This document shows positions 11,601 to 22,785 of a stretch of DNA of 64,000 nt, piece after piece. The notes beneath the pieces are model-generated. The model searched no databases. It saw nothing but the letters and a program-made list of their open reading frames with translations, and was not told the origin of the DNA. Position 1 is the stretch's first letter, and each line of letters begins with the position of its first letter. The stretch comes from Pyrus communis (Eukaryota > Streptophyta > Magnoliopsida > Rosales > Rosaceae). The stretch is taken from the NCBI RefSeq assembly GCF_963583255.1, contig NC_084815.1, forward strand, positions 64,501-128,500, written 5' to 3'. A program made the translations under genes and the position numbers.

Positions 11601-14600
11601 CATTGCTGAAGTGAAAAGGTTCAAATGTAAAGATAAGTGCAAAGGTTGCTAACATTTCTCTTGCTTGACATTTGACCTTCTTGTTCAAGAAGGTGCTGCA
11701 TGTAAACACACCCACACACACGTGCGGCTACGCGCACACACAGAGAAGAGAACAAACACAAATATACAAGGACGGCTGACTTTATTTGTGCATGTAAACA
11801 GAATATACATTTTGAGCCATCGGTCGCATATTTGTTTCAGTCACATGCTTTGCAAAGTTCACCATTGAATACGAGGGTGCACATGGGTAAAAGTGGCAGT
11901 TTCAAATGTGTTAAGCAAGATTTTATTGTTTTCAAAGTTAATTTGATCTAGGTTTTTTAGGAGCTTTAATTAGGGGTTGTCTACGAGCTTTCAAGTGCAA
12001 TTAAGAGATATAGAATGGGATCATAAAATTTTAAGGAGGAGGAATAATAGTTCTATTACGATGATACGTCCTGAAGAAAATTGAGGTTCCACCACAAAAC
12101 GAATTGGCAATATGGGGAGTAGCCCAACTTATTTATAAGCCCATGTAAGGTCCCTTCTCCCATCAATGTGGGATTCATTCTTAACGAATCGAATATTCTC
12201 CATGTACTTCATTTTCAAGAAGGATATAGATTTAGATTATGGAATAATGAGCTTTTGAGGGTATGGTTGATTTTCATTGAGATGTTTACTAACTTCTAGG
12301 ATCAGAACAGTATCCAGTCTGTTTACTGAAGTTTTACCAGGATCGATAAATCAAAGATCTTATACGAATACTTCATTGTACATTTTGATTCAGATTATTG
12401 AGTTTTGTGGCATTTTATGTACTGGGGATTTATAATAGGAATAAAAAGGAAGATGGATATGATTCCACTTGCATCAACATGTTATAACCAAGCTGAATAG
12501 AATTTTAAAGTAAAAATTAAACTATAGCTTCTGCATCAAAATTTTATGAGCTTTTTTGGAGCAGTCATGAGTTTCTATAGTTAAGTCAGGAATCGTTTTA
12601 ATGTAACATCACTGCATGATTTCACTGTTCAAATGTAGGCATTGTACGAGGAAGTGATTCCGGCTTTCAATGTCATGGGAAAGAAATCTTTCTATTTGGG
12701 GCAGGTTGGAAATGGAGCAAAAATGAAACTTGTTGTCAACATGATAATGGGAAGGTAATGGTTGCTTTCTGCACAAATGATCCATAATATAATGGAGAAT
12801 CATTTTCGCAGCTTTTTTTGTCAAGTGAATAGTATTGTCTCAAGAACGCAATTATGGGGGTGGAATTTTCTAGTAGGACAGTATTGACAATATCAGATAT
12901 TACTCTCATAATATGTTGTGGCACTAAGTACATTTGAAGACTTCTTTCAAAATGGTGGGCCATGAGGCTCTAATTTTCTCATTTTACACCTTGACGTTTT
13001 GACATGCAACCAATGTACACCTTCTGTTAGGTTGACTGTGTAATCAACTGTTAACTGTTGACGTGACAATCACCCGCTAACTATGCCACAATGAAGTAGA
13101 ACACACCAAGGCCATATTGCGAGTAGATTCAGCACTGTCACTTCAACAATTAACGGCCAGACAGTCGAATTAACAGAAAGTGTAAAATGATTTAATGTTT
13201 AAACGTTGGGGTGTAATCTTAAAACAATAGAAACTCATGGCCCGATTTTTTAAATATTATCTTCAATTTTGGCTACTCCTAATTTACCTCAGATATCCTT
13301 GTTCCTGATCTTGTCCTTTCTCGTGTGGCCGCACATCCAACGAAACATTCTCATCTCCGCGACACTCATTTTGTGTACATATCAACAAAAATTATAAAAC
13401 GTTTCTCGCAAGTTGACATCGCATAATAATCCAACTTGGTGCTTCTAATCTAGTATATATAGATTCATTATTCATACAACCGAAGCAATTATGGTAAATA
13501 TATTACGCGTTCTGTTTATTGCAGCATGATGAATGCATTCTCTGAGGGACTTGTTCTTGCTGGGAGAAGTGGACTGGATCCTTCTGTTCTTCTTGATGTG
13601 TTGGTCAGTAGCTACCTAGACTTTATTTTACTAGTCGATCTGCTTACTGTTGATGAGTTTATTTTGGCAGGATCTAGGTGGAATTGCAAACCCAATGTTT
13701 AGGTTGAAAGGACCCACTATGATACAGGGCAGTCACTCGCCTGCATTTCCTTTGAAACATCAGCAGAAGGACATGAGATTGGCTCTTGCCCTTGGGGATG
13801 AAACAGCTACATCAATGCCGGTAGCTGCTGCAGCTAATGAGGTTATGCTCTTACTTGTTCTTTGTTAACTGTCTACAAAGTTGGCCATGGCGTAAAAGTA
13901 GAGTTTTCTTAACGTGATTCCAAGGTTTAGAAGACAACCCCAGGGCTGCTGCTGTCCAATAAAAGCTAATTTTAGCAGATAGTGGTTTGATTTCACTTCT
14001 TTCAAAACCCTTATCTACTGTCTACATATCTTCTATGTAACATAAGTCTTTCCAGTACCTCGCAACTTCAAATGTCCACCATCATCATTGAGAAACCATT
14101 TAAACACTTGACTCATTTTCTGAACTTTGTTAGTTGATAGTGTTGTTTAAATTGAATTACGTGTTTATACTTGGAAGTTTGAAATAATTGGAATTTTGTA
14201 GTGTAGAGTCATGATCTTAAATTTCTAAAGAGAAGATAGTAGAGTAGCATATAAAGATGTCTATACCCTTAGGCCTCTTTTTGGCGTCTAGGATTAGATT
14301 AGAATGGATAACCTTTAAGTTTATAGTATGTTGAACGTAGAGGAAAACGATTTTCATTTTGGGGGGATTAGATTGGAATGAATAAGCTTTCTTCTTGAGT
14401 AATCCAGCTTCTAACTTCAAATTGGCCACATTTTTTTCATTCTTTCTTTCAGCATACCTTGAAAATAGTGTTTTATCCATTGCAATCCAATTCTTTATAC
14501 TAGACAAAGCCTAAGGAAACCAATATATTATCAGGAAGACTTGTAGTTTTATTGTCAAGCAATGAGATTTGGAATATGTTAACGTAAGAGATTTCCAAGT

Positions 14601-15014
14601 TCCAAGCAAGGAAAAGTTATTAATAAGTGGATCACAAAAATGTTGGATATGAGGAATTAAAAATCCCTTTCATGAGCATTACAAAGGCAAGTGTGAAGGA
14701 TTTGTAAACGACTCCTTCCAGGTAAGGATTTGCAAATCCATCTCACATCTTTTGTAATGCTCATATGAAGCGTTTCCAATTCCTTCTATCTTACATTTTG
14801 CAATACATTCTTTAATTATTTGACCTCATTTCCTTATGACTTGAAAATTCTCTCGCTCAAACATAGTTTTAGAGCAATAATACCCTAACGATTTATGTTT
14901 ATTATGGTATTTTAGGCTTTTAAGAAGGCTAGAAGCATGGGGCTTGGGGACCTTGACTTTTCTGCTGTCTATGAGACCGTGAAGGCTCTTGAAGAACCCT
15001 CTCGAAACAGCTAA
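8694..15014 (+). CDS. GLYR1: Glyoxylate/succinic semialdehyde reductase (GLYR1-like), 8 exons
   Basis: NADPH-dependent reductase of the beta-hydroxyacid dehydrogenase family. It reduces glyoxylate to glycolate and succinic semialdehyde to gamma-hydroxybutyrate, and so detoxifies aldehydes from photorespiration and the GABA shunt. Exons: 8694-8798, 9348-9458, 9536-9637, 11260-11361, 12639-12754, 13525-13603, 13671-13841, 14916-15014. All introns are GT-AG and the reading frame is intact for 294 residues, close to the roughly 290 of the Arabidopsis protein. The start MEVGFLGLGIMGKAMS gives the dinucleotide-binding GxGxxG at residues 7-12. APVSGS puts a serine at 121 and GNGAKMK puts the catalytic lysine at 170. 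AFPLKHQQKDMRLAL is the family's C-terminal signature. The C-terminus ends in SRNS and shows no standard peroxisomal tripeptide, so a cytosolic enzyme is likely. Several introns contain MITEs. Confidence 0.95.
8938..9292. mobile_element. MITE in intron 1 of the GLYR1-like gene
   Basis: The left end (TTTTTAGCCAAATAGTCC) and the right end (ATTTTGGCTAAGAAGCC) are inverted. The inner TTTGGTCCTGA/TAGGACCAAAG and ACCGTAAAT/ATTTATGGT pairs are also in mirror order. The unit is about 350 bp with no coding content. Confidence 0.65.
12062..12190. repeat. Dispersed repeat copy in intron 4 of the GLYR1-like gene
   Basis: Shares AAATTGAGGTTCCACCA, GCAATATGGGGAGTAGCC, TTATAAGCCCATGTAAGG and CCCATCAATGTGG with the paired copies at 7.1-7.4 kb. 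This is the cleanest copy of the family in the window. Confidence 0.65.
12957..13243. mobile_element. MITE in intron 5 of the GLYR1-like gene
   Basis: The left end starts GGGCCATGAGGCTCTAATTT and the reverse complement of the right end starts GGGCCATGAGTTTCTATTGT. TTACACCTTGACGTTT and its inverted counterpart AACGTTGGGGTGTAA follow inside. The unit is 287 bp and non-coding. Confidence 0.75.
14269..14516. mobile_element. MITE in intron 7 of the GLYR1-like gene
   Basis: The left end TTAGGCCTCTTTTTGGCGTC and the reverse complement of the right end (TTAGGCTTTGTCTAGTATAA) are imperfect inverted repeats. Each is followed by AGATT/GAATGG-like words. The tips resemble hAT-type MITEs, but no target duplication was resolved. 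Confidence 0.55.
14652..14783. repeat. Long hairpin in intron 7 of the GLYR1-like gene
   Basis: GGAATTAAAAATCCCTTTCA, then GAGCATTACAAA and GATTTG, is mirrored by CAAATC, then TTTGTAATGCTCATATGAAG and TTTCCAATTCC. The arms are about 60 bp with a short loop around 14708-14730. Transcribed with the intron, it would fold as one stem. Confidence 0.75.
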
Positions 15015-16264
15015 CTGCGTTAAGCTAACAAAGCCAATGCGCCGGGGGAGATAGCAATGCGGTCATACACATCGAACATGACCTTTACATGGAGAATGCA
15101 CCGACAGAGGACTTTTAAATAAAACAGGCACTCATTTGTATCATACTCAGGAATGATTCTGTGCACTCCCATAAATTTGCTTTAAAACACTTTGGGAATT
15201 CTATCAATAAAAATTATTACCAAAGAATTATCACCTTGTTTGCATTACTTGTGGACTGGAATCTATTGCTAATAGCACGTTTATTGTAAAAACAGAAACT
15301 TACTGTTCTGTGCGATTTGACTTGGCTTTTATGATGGAAATAATTTTAATTAGACAGAAATGGTTTCCAGATTTGTTCTATATATTTTATTTGCCATATG
15401 TACTTTGAAAAACTAAAACCAAAACCATCATGCGTATTTTACTTACATTTGCTAGTGGTTCATTCATGCCTGCATTTCCACGGTCAACCTTTCAGGTATG
15501 AGTTGAGAGAGAATAAATAGATTGTAAGCAGCTGTGGATCTCATTCTCTAGTCTTTGTGGATATTCTTGGTAGAACCATTCTTTACAGAAATTCTTTGCA
15601 TGCAACTTTTTATTGTTTGCTGTATATTTTGAGGATAAAATGACTATCGTTCTAGTTGCAGATCTTTGATATTAAAGGTTTTTGGGGTGTGGAGACTCAA
15701 ATGTCATGGGTTTGTTATGAGCATTAAGTTTGTCAAATTACTTTGAAATTAAGGAAAAAAAGAGAGTAAGATAACTAATCCCAAATGTAAACTTCCAAGG
15801 GATACCAAAGAGGCTGCAAATATTACACCTTTCTAGCCACTTGTAGTACACTATATTTGTGTTACTGGCAGACCCCTGGTGAAAGTTGACCTGCGTAACT
15901 CAGAGTTTTTCTGCAGATGATTTCTCTTTCTAATCTAATTTACCAAAACATATGTGTGAAGATGATTTTGGTACTTCACATTGATGTTTCCTTGCAAATG
16001 GTATTCAGCTCATTCATGAAAGAGACTTGTTTGGGCAGCTTTAAAAGGGAGCTGAGCCCCTCATTCGTAATTATCCAGTTCAAAAAAGTTATCAAATCAT
16101 TCAGAAATTAAAGTAGAAGGTTGATAATCCCATTTGAGGGAGTTGGTCAAGGGGGCATTCTCTTGATTGTCTTTAAGAATTTTTGGCGTTTAGTCTCTTA
16201 AGTGTTTGTTTGCAAAGTGATCAAGGACTTTACTAACTGTGGAAGCTTGCATTTTAAAGCAAAG
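15015..16264. other. 3' flank of the GLYR1-like gene and intergenic, no gene seen
   Basis: Possible poly(A) signals AATAAA lie at about 15119 and 15206, so the first few hundred bases are probably 3' UTR. Beyond that the sequence is AT-rich and I see no coding or repeat structure I can name. Confidence 0.5.
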
Positions 16265-16645
16265 TTAGGCCTGGTTTGGTACTGACGTGATTCTAAAAAA
16301 AGCTGGTATCAAAAAAAGTTGGGAGTTGTTTTTGTGTTTGGTAAACAATTCAGCTTTAGTTTTTTTTTCACAGTTTTGGTTGAAAAAAAAGCCAAAAACA
16401 AGAAGCTGCAAAACCCAGCTTTGAAAAACCAGTTTTTTTTCACATCTGTTGTACATATAAGTTTACCAAACATTATAATACTGCTTTTTTTTTTTTTTTT
16501 TTCAAAAGCACTTTTACAAAAAAGTTTACCAAACACTCTGCTGCTTTATTTCACAGTTGCTTATTCTCACAGTACAATTGCTTTATTTCACAGCACAGCA
16601 GAATCAACTTTTTTTCAAAGCACATTAATACCAAATTAGCCCTTA
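16265..16645. mobile_element. hAT-like MITE
   Basis: The ends TTAGGCCTGGTTTGGTACTG and (reverse complement) TTAAGGGCTAATTTGGTATT match in inverted orientation. The interior is rich in A/T runs and in TTTACCAAAC words. Tips of the GGCCTGTTTGG type are typical of hAT-derived MITEs in plants. Confidence 0.65.
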
Positions 16646-16846
16646 ATATGATGTATCTTTCATATTGGCCGATTAACATAAGGGTATAGAATGTAAAGGA
16701 AATAGAGTAAACAAAGAAAATATATACTCATTCTTTGGAAGAAAAACTTGTTTATTTTGAAGTAGTAATGAATTAGAGAAAATATTGTTATTTCGACTCC
16801 CCTCTAGATATTTTTTATGCATCTGGCAATAAACTAAATTTAGCAA

Positions 16847-18180
16847 ATAAAAATAGGGTAAATTACATTTTCATACCTCAGGTTTAGGGTCTATTTCAAT
16901 TCCTTACAACATCTTCAAAACATTTCACTTTCATACCTTAAGTATTATTTTGTTTCAAAATAATACCTTCGTTACATTTTCCATCTATTGATCTGTTAAA
17001 TGCTAACGTGGCTGCCACATATATGTCACGTGGCTGCCAAATGTCTGCCATGTGGCAAATAAAATAATTTTTAATTTTTTTTAAAAACCTGAATTTTCTC
17101 AAAAAATTGAAAAAAAAAAGGTTAAATTACACTTTCATACCTCAAGTTTGAGGTCTATTTCAATTCCTTACAACATCTTTAAAACATTTCACTTTCATAC
17201 CTTAAGTACTATTTTATTTCAAAATAATACATCCGTTACATTTTTCATCCATTGATTTGTTAAATGCTGACGTGGCTGCCAAATGTCTACCACGTGGCAA
17301 ATAAAATAGTTTTTTTAATTTTTTTTAAAAAACCTGAATTTTCTCAAAAAAAGGAAAAAAAAAAATGAAACCAGTGCCACCCCCCCCCCCCCCCCAAGCG
17401 ACCCTAACCCAGAACCCAAAAACTTGCAAGAAGAAGAAGAAGAAGAAGAAGAACCCCAGTTCGTCCCACCTGAGCCACCCTTTTCTCCCATCCCCCATCA
17501 CCCACAAAAATTCCATCCGAGATTAGGTGGATCTACCACAAAACTAGTCCAAAAATCATCTCAAACTCAAAGTATTTTCAAAACCCACCCGTACTGAAAA
17601 TCATGAGATCCTGACTCGAGGGGGGCAGGGAAGGGGAGAAGGTCGCACGGTGCCGGGGGGGGGGGGGACTGAGTTTGGGGTTTTTTTTTTCCTTCTTCTT
17701 CTTCTTGCTGCTACTGCTGCAGGTTTTTTTTTTTTTTTTTTTTCTTCCTTCTTCTTGCTACTGCAGCAGGTTTTTTGGGTTTTGGGTTAGGGATAGGGAT
17801 GTGGGTTGCTTGGGGGGGGGGGGGGGGGGGTGTAGTGGGTTTCATTTTTTTTATGAGAAAATTCAGGTTTAAAAAAAAAAATATTTATTTTATTTGCCAC
17901 GTGACAGACATTCGGCAGCCACGTCAGCATTTAACAAATCAATGGATGTAAAATGTATATTATTTTGAAATAAAATAGTACTTAAGGTATGAAAGTGAAA
18001 TGTTTTGAAGATGTTGTAAGAAATTGAAATAGACCCAAAACCTGAGGCATGAAAGTGTAATTTACCATTTTTTTTTCTTTTTTTTGAGAAAATTCAGGTT
18101 TTTTAAAATAAAATTAAAAAAATATTTTACTTGCCACGTGGCAGACATTTAGCAGCTACCCTAAAAAATAACTAGAAACA
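16847..18180. mobile_element. TIR element with a second, related element nested inside
   Basis: The outer left arm (16856-17115) begins GGGTAAATTACATTTTCATA. The outer right arm (about 18080-18171) is shortened but still ends in TACCC. The flanks ATAAAAATA (16847-16855) and TAAAAAATA (18172-18180) are compatible with a decayed 9-bp target duplication. The inner element (about 17119-18068) has arms with the same TAAATTACACTTTCATACCT tips. Both share TTTCATACCTTAAGTA, GCTGACGTGGCTGCC and CACGTGGCA blocks with the TIRs of the Pack-MULE candidate at 2.0-6.4 kb, so all belong to one family. Confidence 0.75.
17119..18068. mobile_element. Inner TIR element of the nested pair
   Basis: Arms at about 17119-17345 and 17850-18068 are inverted copies. 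The core contains long homopolymers (C-run near 17382-17396, G-runs near 17656-17667 and 17813-17830) and GAAGAAGAA/CTTCTTCTT runs that are themselves mirrored. There is no transposase and the only open frames come from the homopolymers. Confidence 0.7.
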
Positions 18181-19323
18181 TGGCAGCAAGAAATTTTTTT
18201 TTTTATATTAATAATAGAGTATAGTACTTTTGCAAAATTTGGAACTAATCCCCTCTTCTCTCAGCCGTCTCTCTGTTTTTCTGGTTGCTTTTCAGCTCTT
18301 GCCGCACCCTATTCATAAGTACAGGGTGTGGTTTACACGCCTATAATATGACTAGGAAAGCACATTTGCATTCCTGTTTCTTTTCTGCTTTTAGTATTCC
18401 TAATCTAATTGTACAAGAAAGTTATTCTTTCCTTATCCGTGTAAGACAAGAATCTATGCACCTTTAACTTTTTTAATACAATACTAAACAAAATAGGACT
18501 CTTTTTAACAAAAGACGAACCAAATCCTAACAAATACATGTGCAATTTGAAATATCAAGAGTATACTTTAAAGTTTCCCTCCTTTCCACTATTTTCTGCA
18601 GCATCTATTAAATTAAATCGGTGCACAGGTGATTTTATTTCACCGCCTGGCAGACTGTAGAATACTGCAGGTATGTGCTCACTTGTTAATGGATTTTAAT
18701 AATGCTTTTGCTTCTGTGATATGAATATTTATGCTGATTGAGGTGAAAGTTTTATAACATGCAGATTTTTTGGTGCTGTTAAAGGAACATTGAAACTAAG
18801 CTCTTACCAAACTTGTGTTGAGCCCGTGATTGGCGAAATTTGGAAACTCTGTTCCAGCCTTTATCAATTTTTCTCATATTCATGGTTAGTAGAATCTAGT
18901 CTCTCACCACATATTTAGTCATGATTTCTGTGTTGGATAAGCCTTTTTAATGACAGTGCTTGTACAGCGCCCTTGTGAAATTAAAGGCTCATGGAAAACC
19001 TCCTTTTCGTTTTCTTTAATAATTGATAGCATGGAAACCCTCTTATATTGTTGGAACATAATTTTGGAATTCCCTTCCTATAGCGTTTTTGAACTATGTC
19101 AATGTGGCTCGGAAAAAGAGAAACTAAGGTCATCTCTAACTCTAAATATTGCTCCGTCCATAATTATAGCTATGCAAAAACATATTTTTCAAGAACAATC
19201 CAGACCATATTTATATATGGTCTTCAAGCAAAAGGGACTAAACATAGCCCTTCAATAATTTTATTAGTTTTAAGTTTATTTTTTAAATTTATTGGTTAAT
19301 TTGATTAAACTACTACTTATACA
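18181..19323. other. Intergenic, no gene recognised
   Basis: Only short open frames with no recognisable domains. Nothing supports a coding gene, although donor-like CAG/GTATGT at about 18669 would be compatible with a non-coding transcript. Confidence 0.4.
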
Positions 19324-20115
19324 TGTTGACCCTAAAAATTACAAAGGCTACGTGACGCGTAGGCCGAGTAACTAATGAGCTAACTACGTCATTCGGTTGA
19401 TGCGGGGCGTGCCAACTCGTCGGCCGAGCTTGGCCAAGGAGTACAATTTGTTGATGTTGCGTTGAGCACGTTGCTGACTTCTTGATCTTGCAATTGTGGC
19501 TGAGGAAGGAACAAGTCTCGGCCTTCGGGTTCTCGAGCCTGAAGACAAGGCTGCTAGTTCTGCGAAGTTCACAAATCGTTAGCGCCGGATTCGATCGCAG
19601 TAATTATATTCGTAAGAGTATAAGCACATCGAATTAACACCAGACTATATGGACACAAGTACTCAAAGGAGATGCATGTCTTGATGGTAAATGTGGTTCA
19701 GCTGTCAGAATGCCGAACTCTGAAACTCACTTGTGAGTATCCAATCATAAAACCACTCGGCGTTCCGCCGAATGTAGTAACTTGTAACACCTTATTTCGC
19801 CGAGAAGGCTAATAAGATGACATCTACCAATAAGGATTCAAAAACTCTTCTCGACCGAGACTTGGATATGTAATTAGTTGGCTTCGACGCAGTGCTTATC
19901 CAAACTGAAGGTGCTCCTTGGTTGGCTGATTCTACGACAACAGTGTTGTTTATCCAAACTGAAGATGTTCGCCGGTTGCCTTCACAGTGCTGTTTATCCA
20001 AACTGAAGATGTGTCGGCGGTAAAAGAAAATAAAAATCTCAAGATGTTTGAGAGGTTTGCGCAAGGCAATTGTGTGTTGAATTGGAGGTGCCTCTTTTCG
20101 TTGTTTTTAGCCTTG
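19324..20115 (-). mobile_element. Diverged LTR (or fragment) of the Tat-type Gypsy family
   Basis: Starts TGTTGACCCTAAAAATTAC, the same terminal sequence as the LTRs at 45899 and 58586. It follows them for about 790 bp, through the GGGGCGTGCCAACTCGTCGG block, the triple CTGTTTATCCAAACTGAAG repeat and a TATTTATAG motif (TATA box on the minus strand, about 20116-20124). Beyond that the sequences differ. A possible far end GGGCGCCCAACA lies at 21064, but no target duplication supports it. No coding domain of the same element flanks it, so it is probably a solo or truncated LTR. Confidence 0.75.
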
Positions 20116-21190
20116 TATTTATAGGGACGAGTATGCGCTGGTTGATAAGCTGGTAAAGACTACCATGTTAGTAGAACTCTTCCACTGATTTGAGCCTCGG
20201 ATAAGCCTTACTCCCCCCAAGACTCTGAACTTAGCCAAAAATACAACCAAATCCTATCCTTATGTTTAGTCTTATCAGTTATCACATCGAATCCCCAAAT
20301 AATCCGCACACTTGGAGATGAACAAATAAATAGCCACCAATTATTTTATATATATATATATAAATAGTTAGCCCGGTCCACACGGCATGCAGACTATATG
20401 GCCTAATCCCATCATCAATTCTTATGGCCTTGAACTCAATCTCACAACACCATCACCATGCATTAAAAACCTAGCCTACCTAGGTTTCTCATCTCATCCT
20501 CACATCATCACCAAAAGCCATCATCTCTATTATCGTGCATGCATTCTGATCAAATGAATTTCAAATTCATTTTAAGCTTCCAAGTGCCGTCAGACATCCC
20601 AAATCAATTTGAACTGTATTGCTTTATTTGAGATATAAATAGCATCCTATTTATCTGGTTTAAGAAGATACCAAGAAGATAAATATTATGATAAAATCCA
20701 TAATATTATCCTTTAGCAAAAATATCTCCATTTTTCCGTCTGACGGTTGAGAACTATGATCACTCAATGACCTTGATTACTCGGGCCGATGGTGTAAAAT
20801 CGGGTCCAAATAATACCATATTAAAATAAAGATATCTGGACATAATTCTCGAGATGAATAGAAAATGTGAAAAAATTAGATTAAAATGAATATGTAAATT
20901 AAGTCATCATATCCAAGACCATAAATCAGACATCAAAATCATTATCCAATCATTGAAACCGGCAATGGTGGCATGAGGATCACAAGCCCTTGCGGCAGGA
21001 TTAGGCTCCACATCGGGAGTAAGCCACATACTTCCGAAACGGGCTGGGTACCGGGCGCCCAACATTTGGTTGGAGATGAGTTTTGTCCAACATCAGGTGA
21101 TGCTTTGACCCTTTAACCTCTCCATCAAAGATGGCCCAACTCTTTTACTTTCTGTGGTAGTTTCTGGTAAGTCCTAGCACATGTTGTATT
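20116..21190. other. Probable LTR remainder or intergenic, no gene seen
   Basis: AT-rich sequence without coding signal, with an AT run at about 20347-20362. It may be the diverged U3 part of the adjacent LTR if that LTR ends at 21064. Confidence 0.35.
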
Positions 21191-21194
21191 CTCT

Positions 21195-22785
21195 CAAAAT
21201 AAAAAGGGTAATTTTTAGTTCACTACTCAGAAGTTTTTTGGTTTTTAACTTTTCATATGTGAAGTTTTTTTTTTTTCATTCTTGTCTGATATCTAAAGTG
21301 ATAATTGTGAGACATTTTCATTCATCTGTTAAGTTTTCTATTAAAACAGTCGTTAAGCTGTGAATTTACACCCGCGTTGATAATGATTAATCGCCACTTG
21401 TCAATCTTGACCATGCAGATATTTAAAAAATTTAAAAATAAAAAAACTAAACCCTAAAAGTAGGTTTTTAGTTTGGGTACTCTCTCATAGACTTCGAAAA
21501 TACCACGTCACCTCCCATCGCTGGCGTCTGCTCCAACTGACATAATCACCGGCTATTCTTTCTCCTCCTCCCCCACTATTTCTATTTTTCTCACTCTCAT
21601 TTTTCAATCGAATTGTGTGCCCTCTGTATCTCCTCTTATATTCTGTAATCACGATTAAATTATTTTAATATTTTATATTAATTTTTTTTAATAAAAATAA
21701 CAACATAAAAAACAATAAAAAAAAATGTTGATTTAATTTAATAGTGACCACTATTCATTGGAGGGGATGTGGAGGCAGGCAATACAGGTCCTTTTCAATC
21801 TGCTCGGCGAGGTCGCCGTTGACTACCCCTATCAGCATCGCCTTGGTCCATCTGCTGCGACTCTTTCAGGCCGTGGTTGGGGCCAAACAGGGGGATTTGC
21901 GGCATCCAGTTGATTCCGAATTGAGTGAAGCTATGCTACAAGTCCTGGATCTCGATGTTGCAGTAGAAGAGCTAGGCGTCGAAGGGACGACGAGTTTACT
22001 TGTGCTCTACCTTCATTGGAATCCATCTTTGAGAGCACAGTAAAAACTGAGATTTGGGTGGATGAATTTTGGCCCTTCCCCTCTTCTCATCTCTTTCTCA
22101 CTAGTCTAATCTAGCGGCTAGTTCCATTGCAACTCCAACCACCACTTCTCGCCTCCTGACACCGATCCCAACCGAGCTGCACCACCTCCACAATCTCCAA
22201 GGGATGAATGTTATTTTTGCCCCAATTTGCTTTTTTTTTTTCCTGTTATTAATCGAGGTTAATTTCTGTGAGGAAAAATTTTGGTTCTTGTAGGAGTGAA
22301 CTCAGCTTCTTTCAAGCCAGTCAACAAGTGTCGTGCGGCGTTCGAGCGACGGTGCTCCTTCGACAGCCAAGAAGGCGGCGGAAGGAATTTTGGTTTTAAT
22401 TTGATTTTTGGGGCTCTGTTTTGGAGGGGGGTTACTAAAGGAAGAAGACCTCAAATCTTTGTGACTCTTGTCTTGCTACCGCTGGGCTTCTTTTTTGGGG
22501 GTTGGGTTACACGAACTCAGAATTTCTCGACAGCAGAGAGAGATTGTGTTTTTTAGTTTTTTTTTCTTTTTTAAATTTAATTTAATTTATATATATTTTT
22601 AAATCTTTAATATTCAAGTGGGGCTCAGATTGACATGTGACGTTCAATTATTGTTTACGTGACCGTCACGTCACATATTAATGGATGTTTTAATAGAAAA
22701 CTTAACAGATGTATGAACGTTTAAAAGCCAAAAATTGCTTGATTTGTCCAAATATTCATTTTCAACTGATGGTTGGATTATAATT
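21195..22785. mobile_element. TIR element with GC-rich core, Mutator-like
   Basis: The left arm (about 21205-21450) and right arm (about 22585-22780) are inverted. The left CATCTGTTAAGTTTTCTATT then AAAACAG is mirrored by AATAGAAAACTTAACAGATG. TGTCAATCTTGA and TCAGATTGACA also pair, as do the outer GGTTTTTAAC-type words. The core at 21490-22550 is richer in G+C than its flanks and contains no transposase. The layout resembles a Pack-MULE, but no donor gene was recognised. Confidence 0.6.

Noticed and set aside
16309..17872. Phe/Lys-rich open frames around the homopolymer runs
   Set aside because: Created by T, A, C and G runs inside MITEs; low complexity only.
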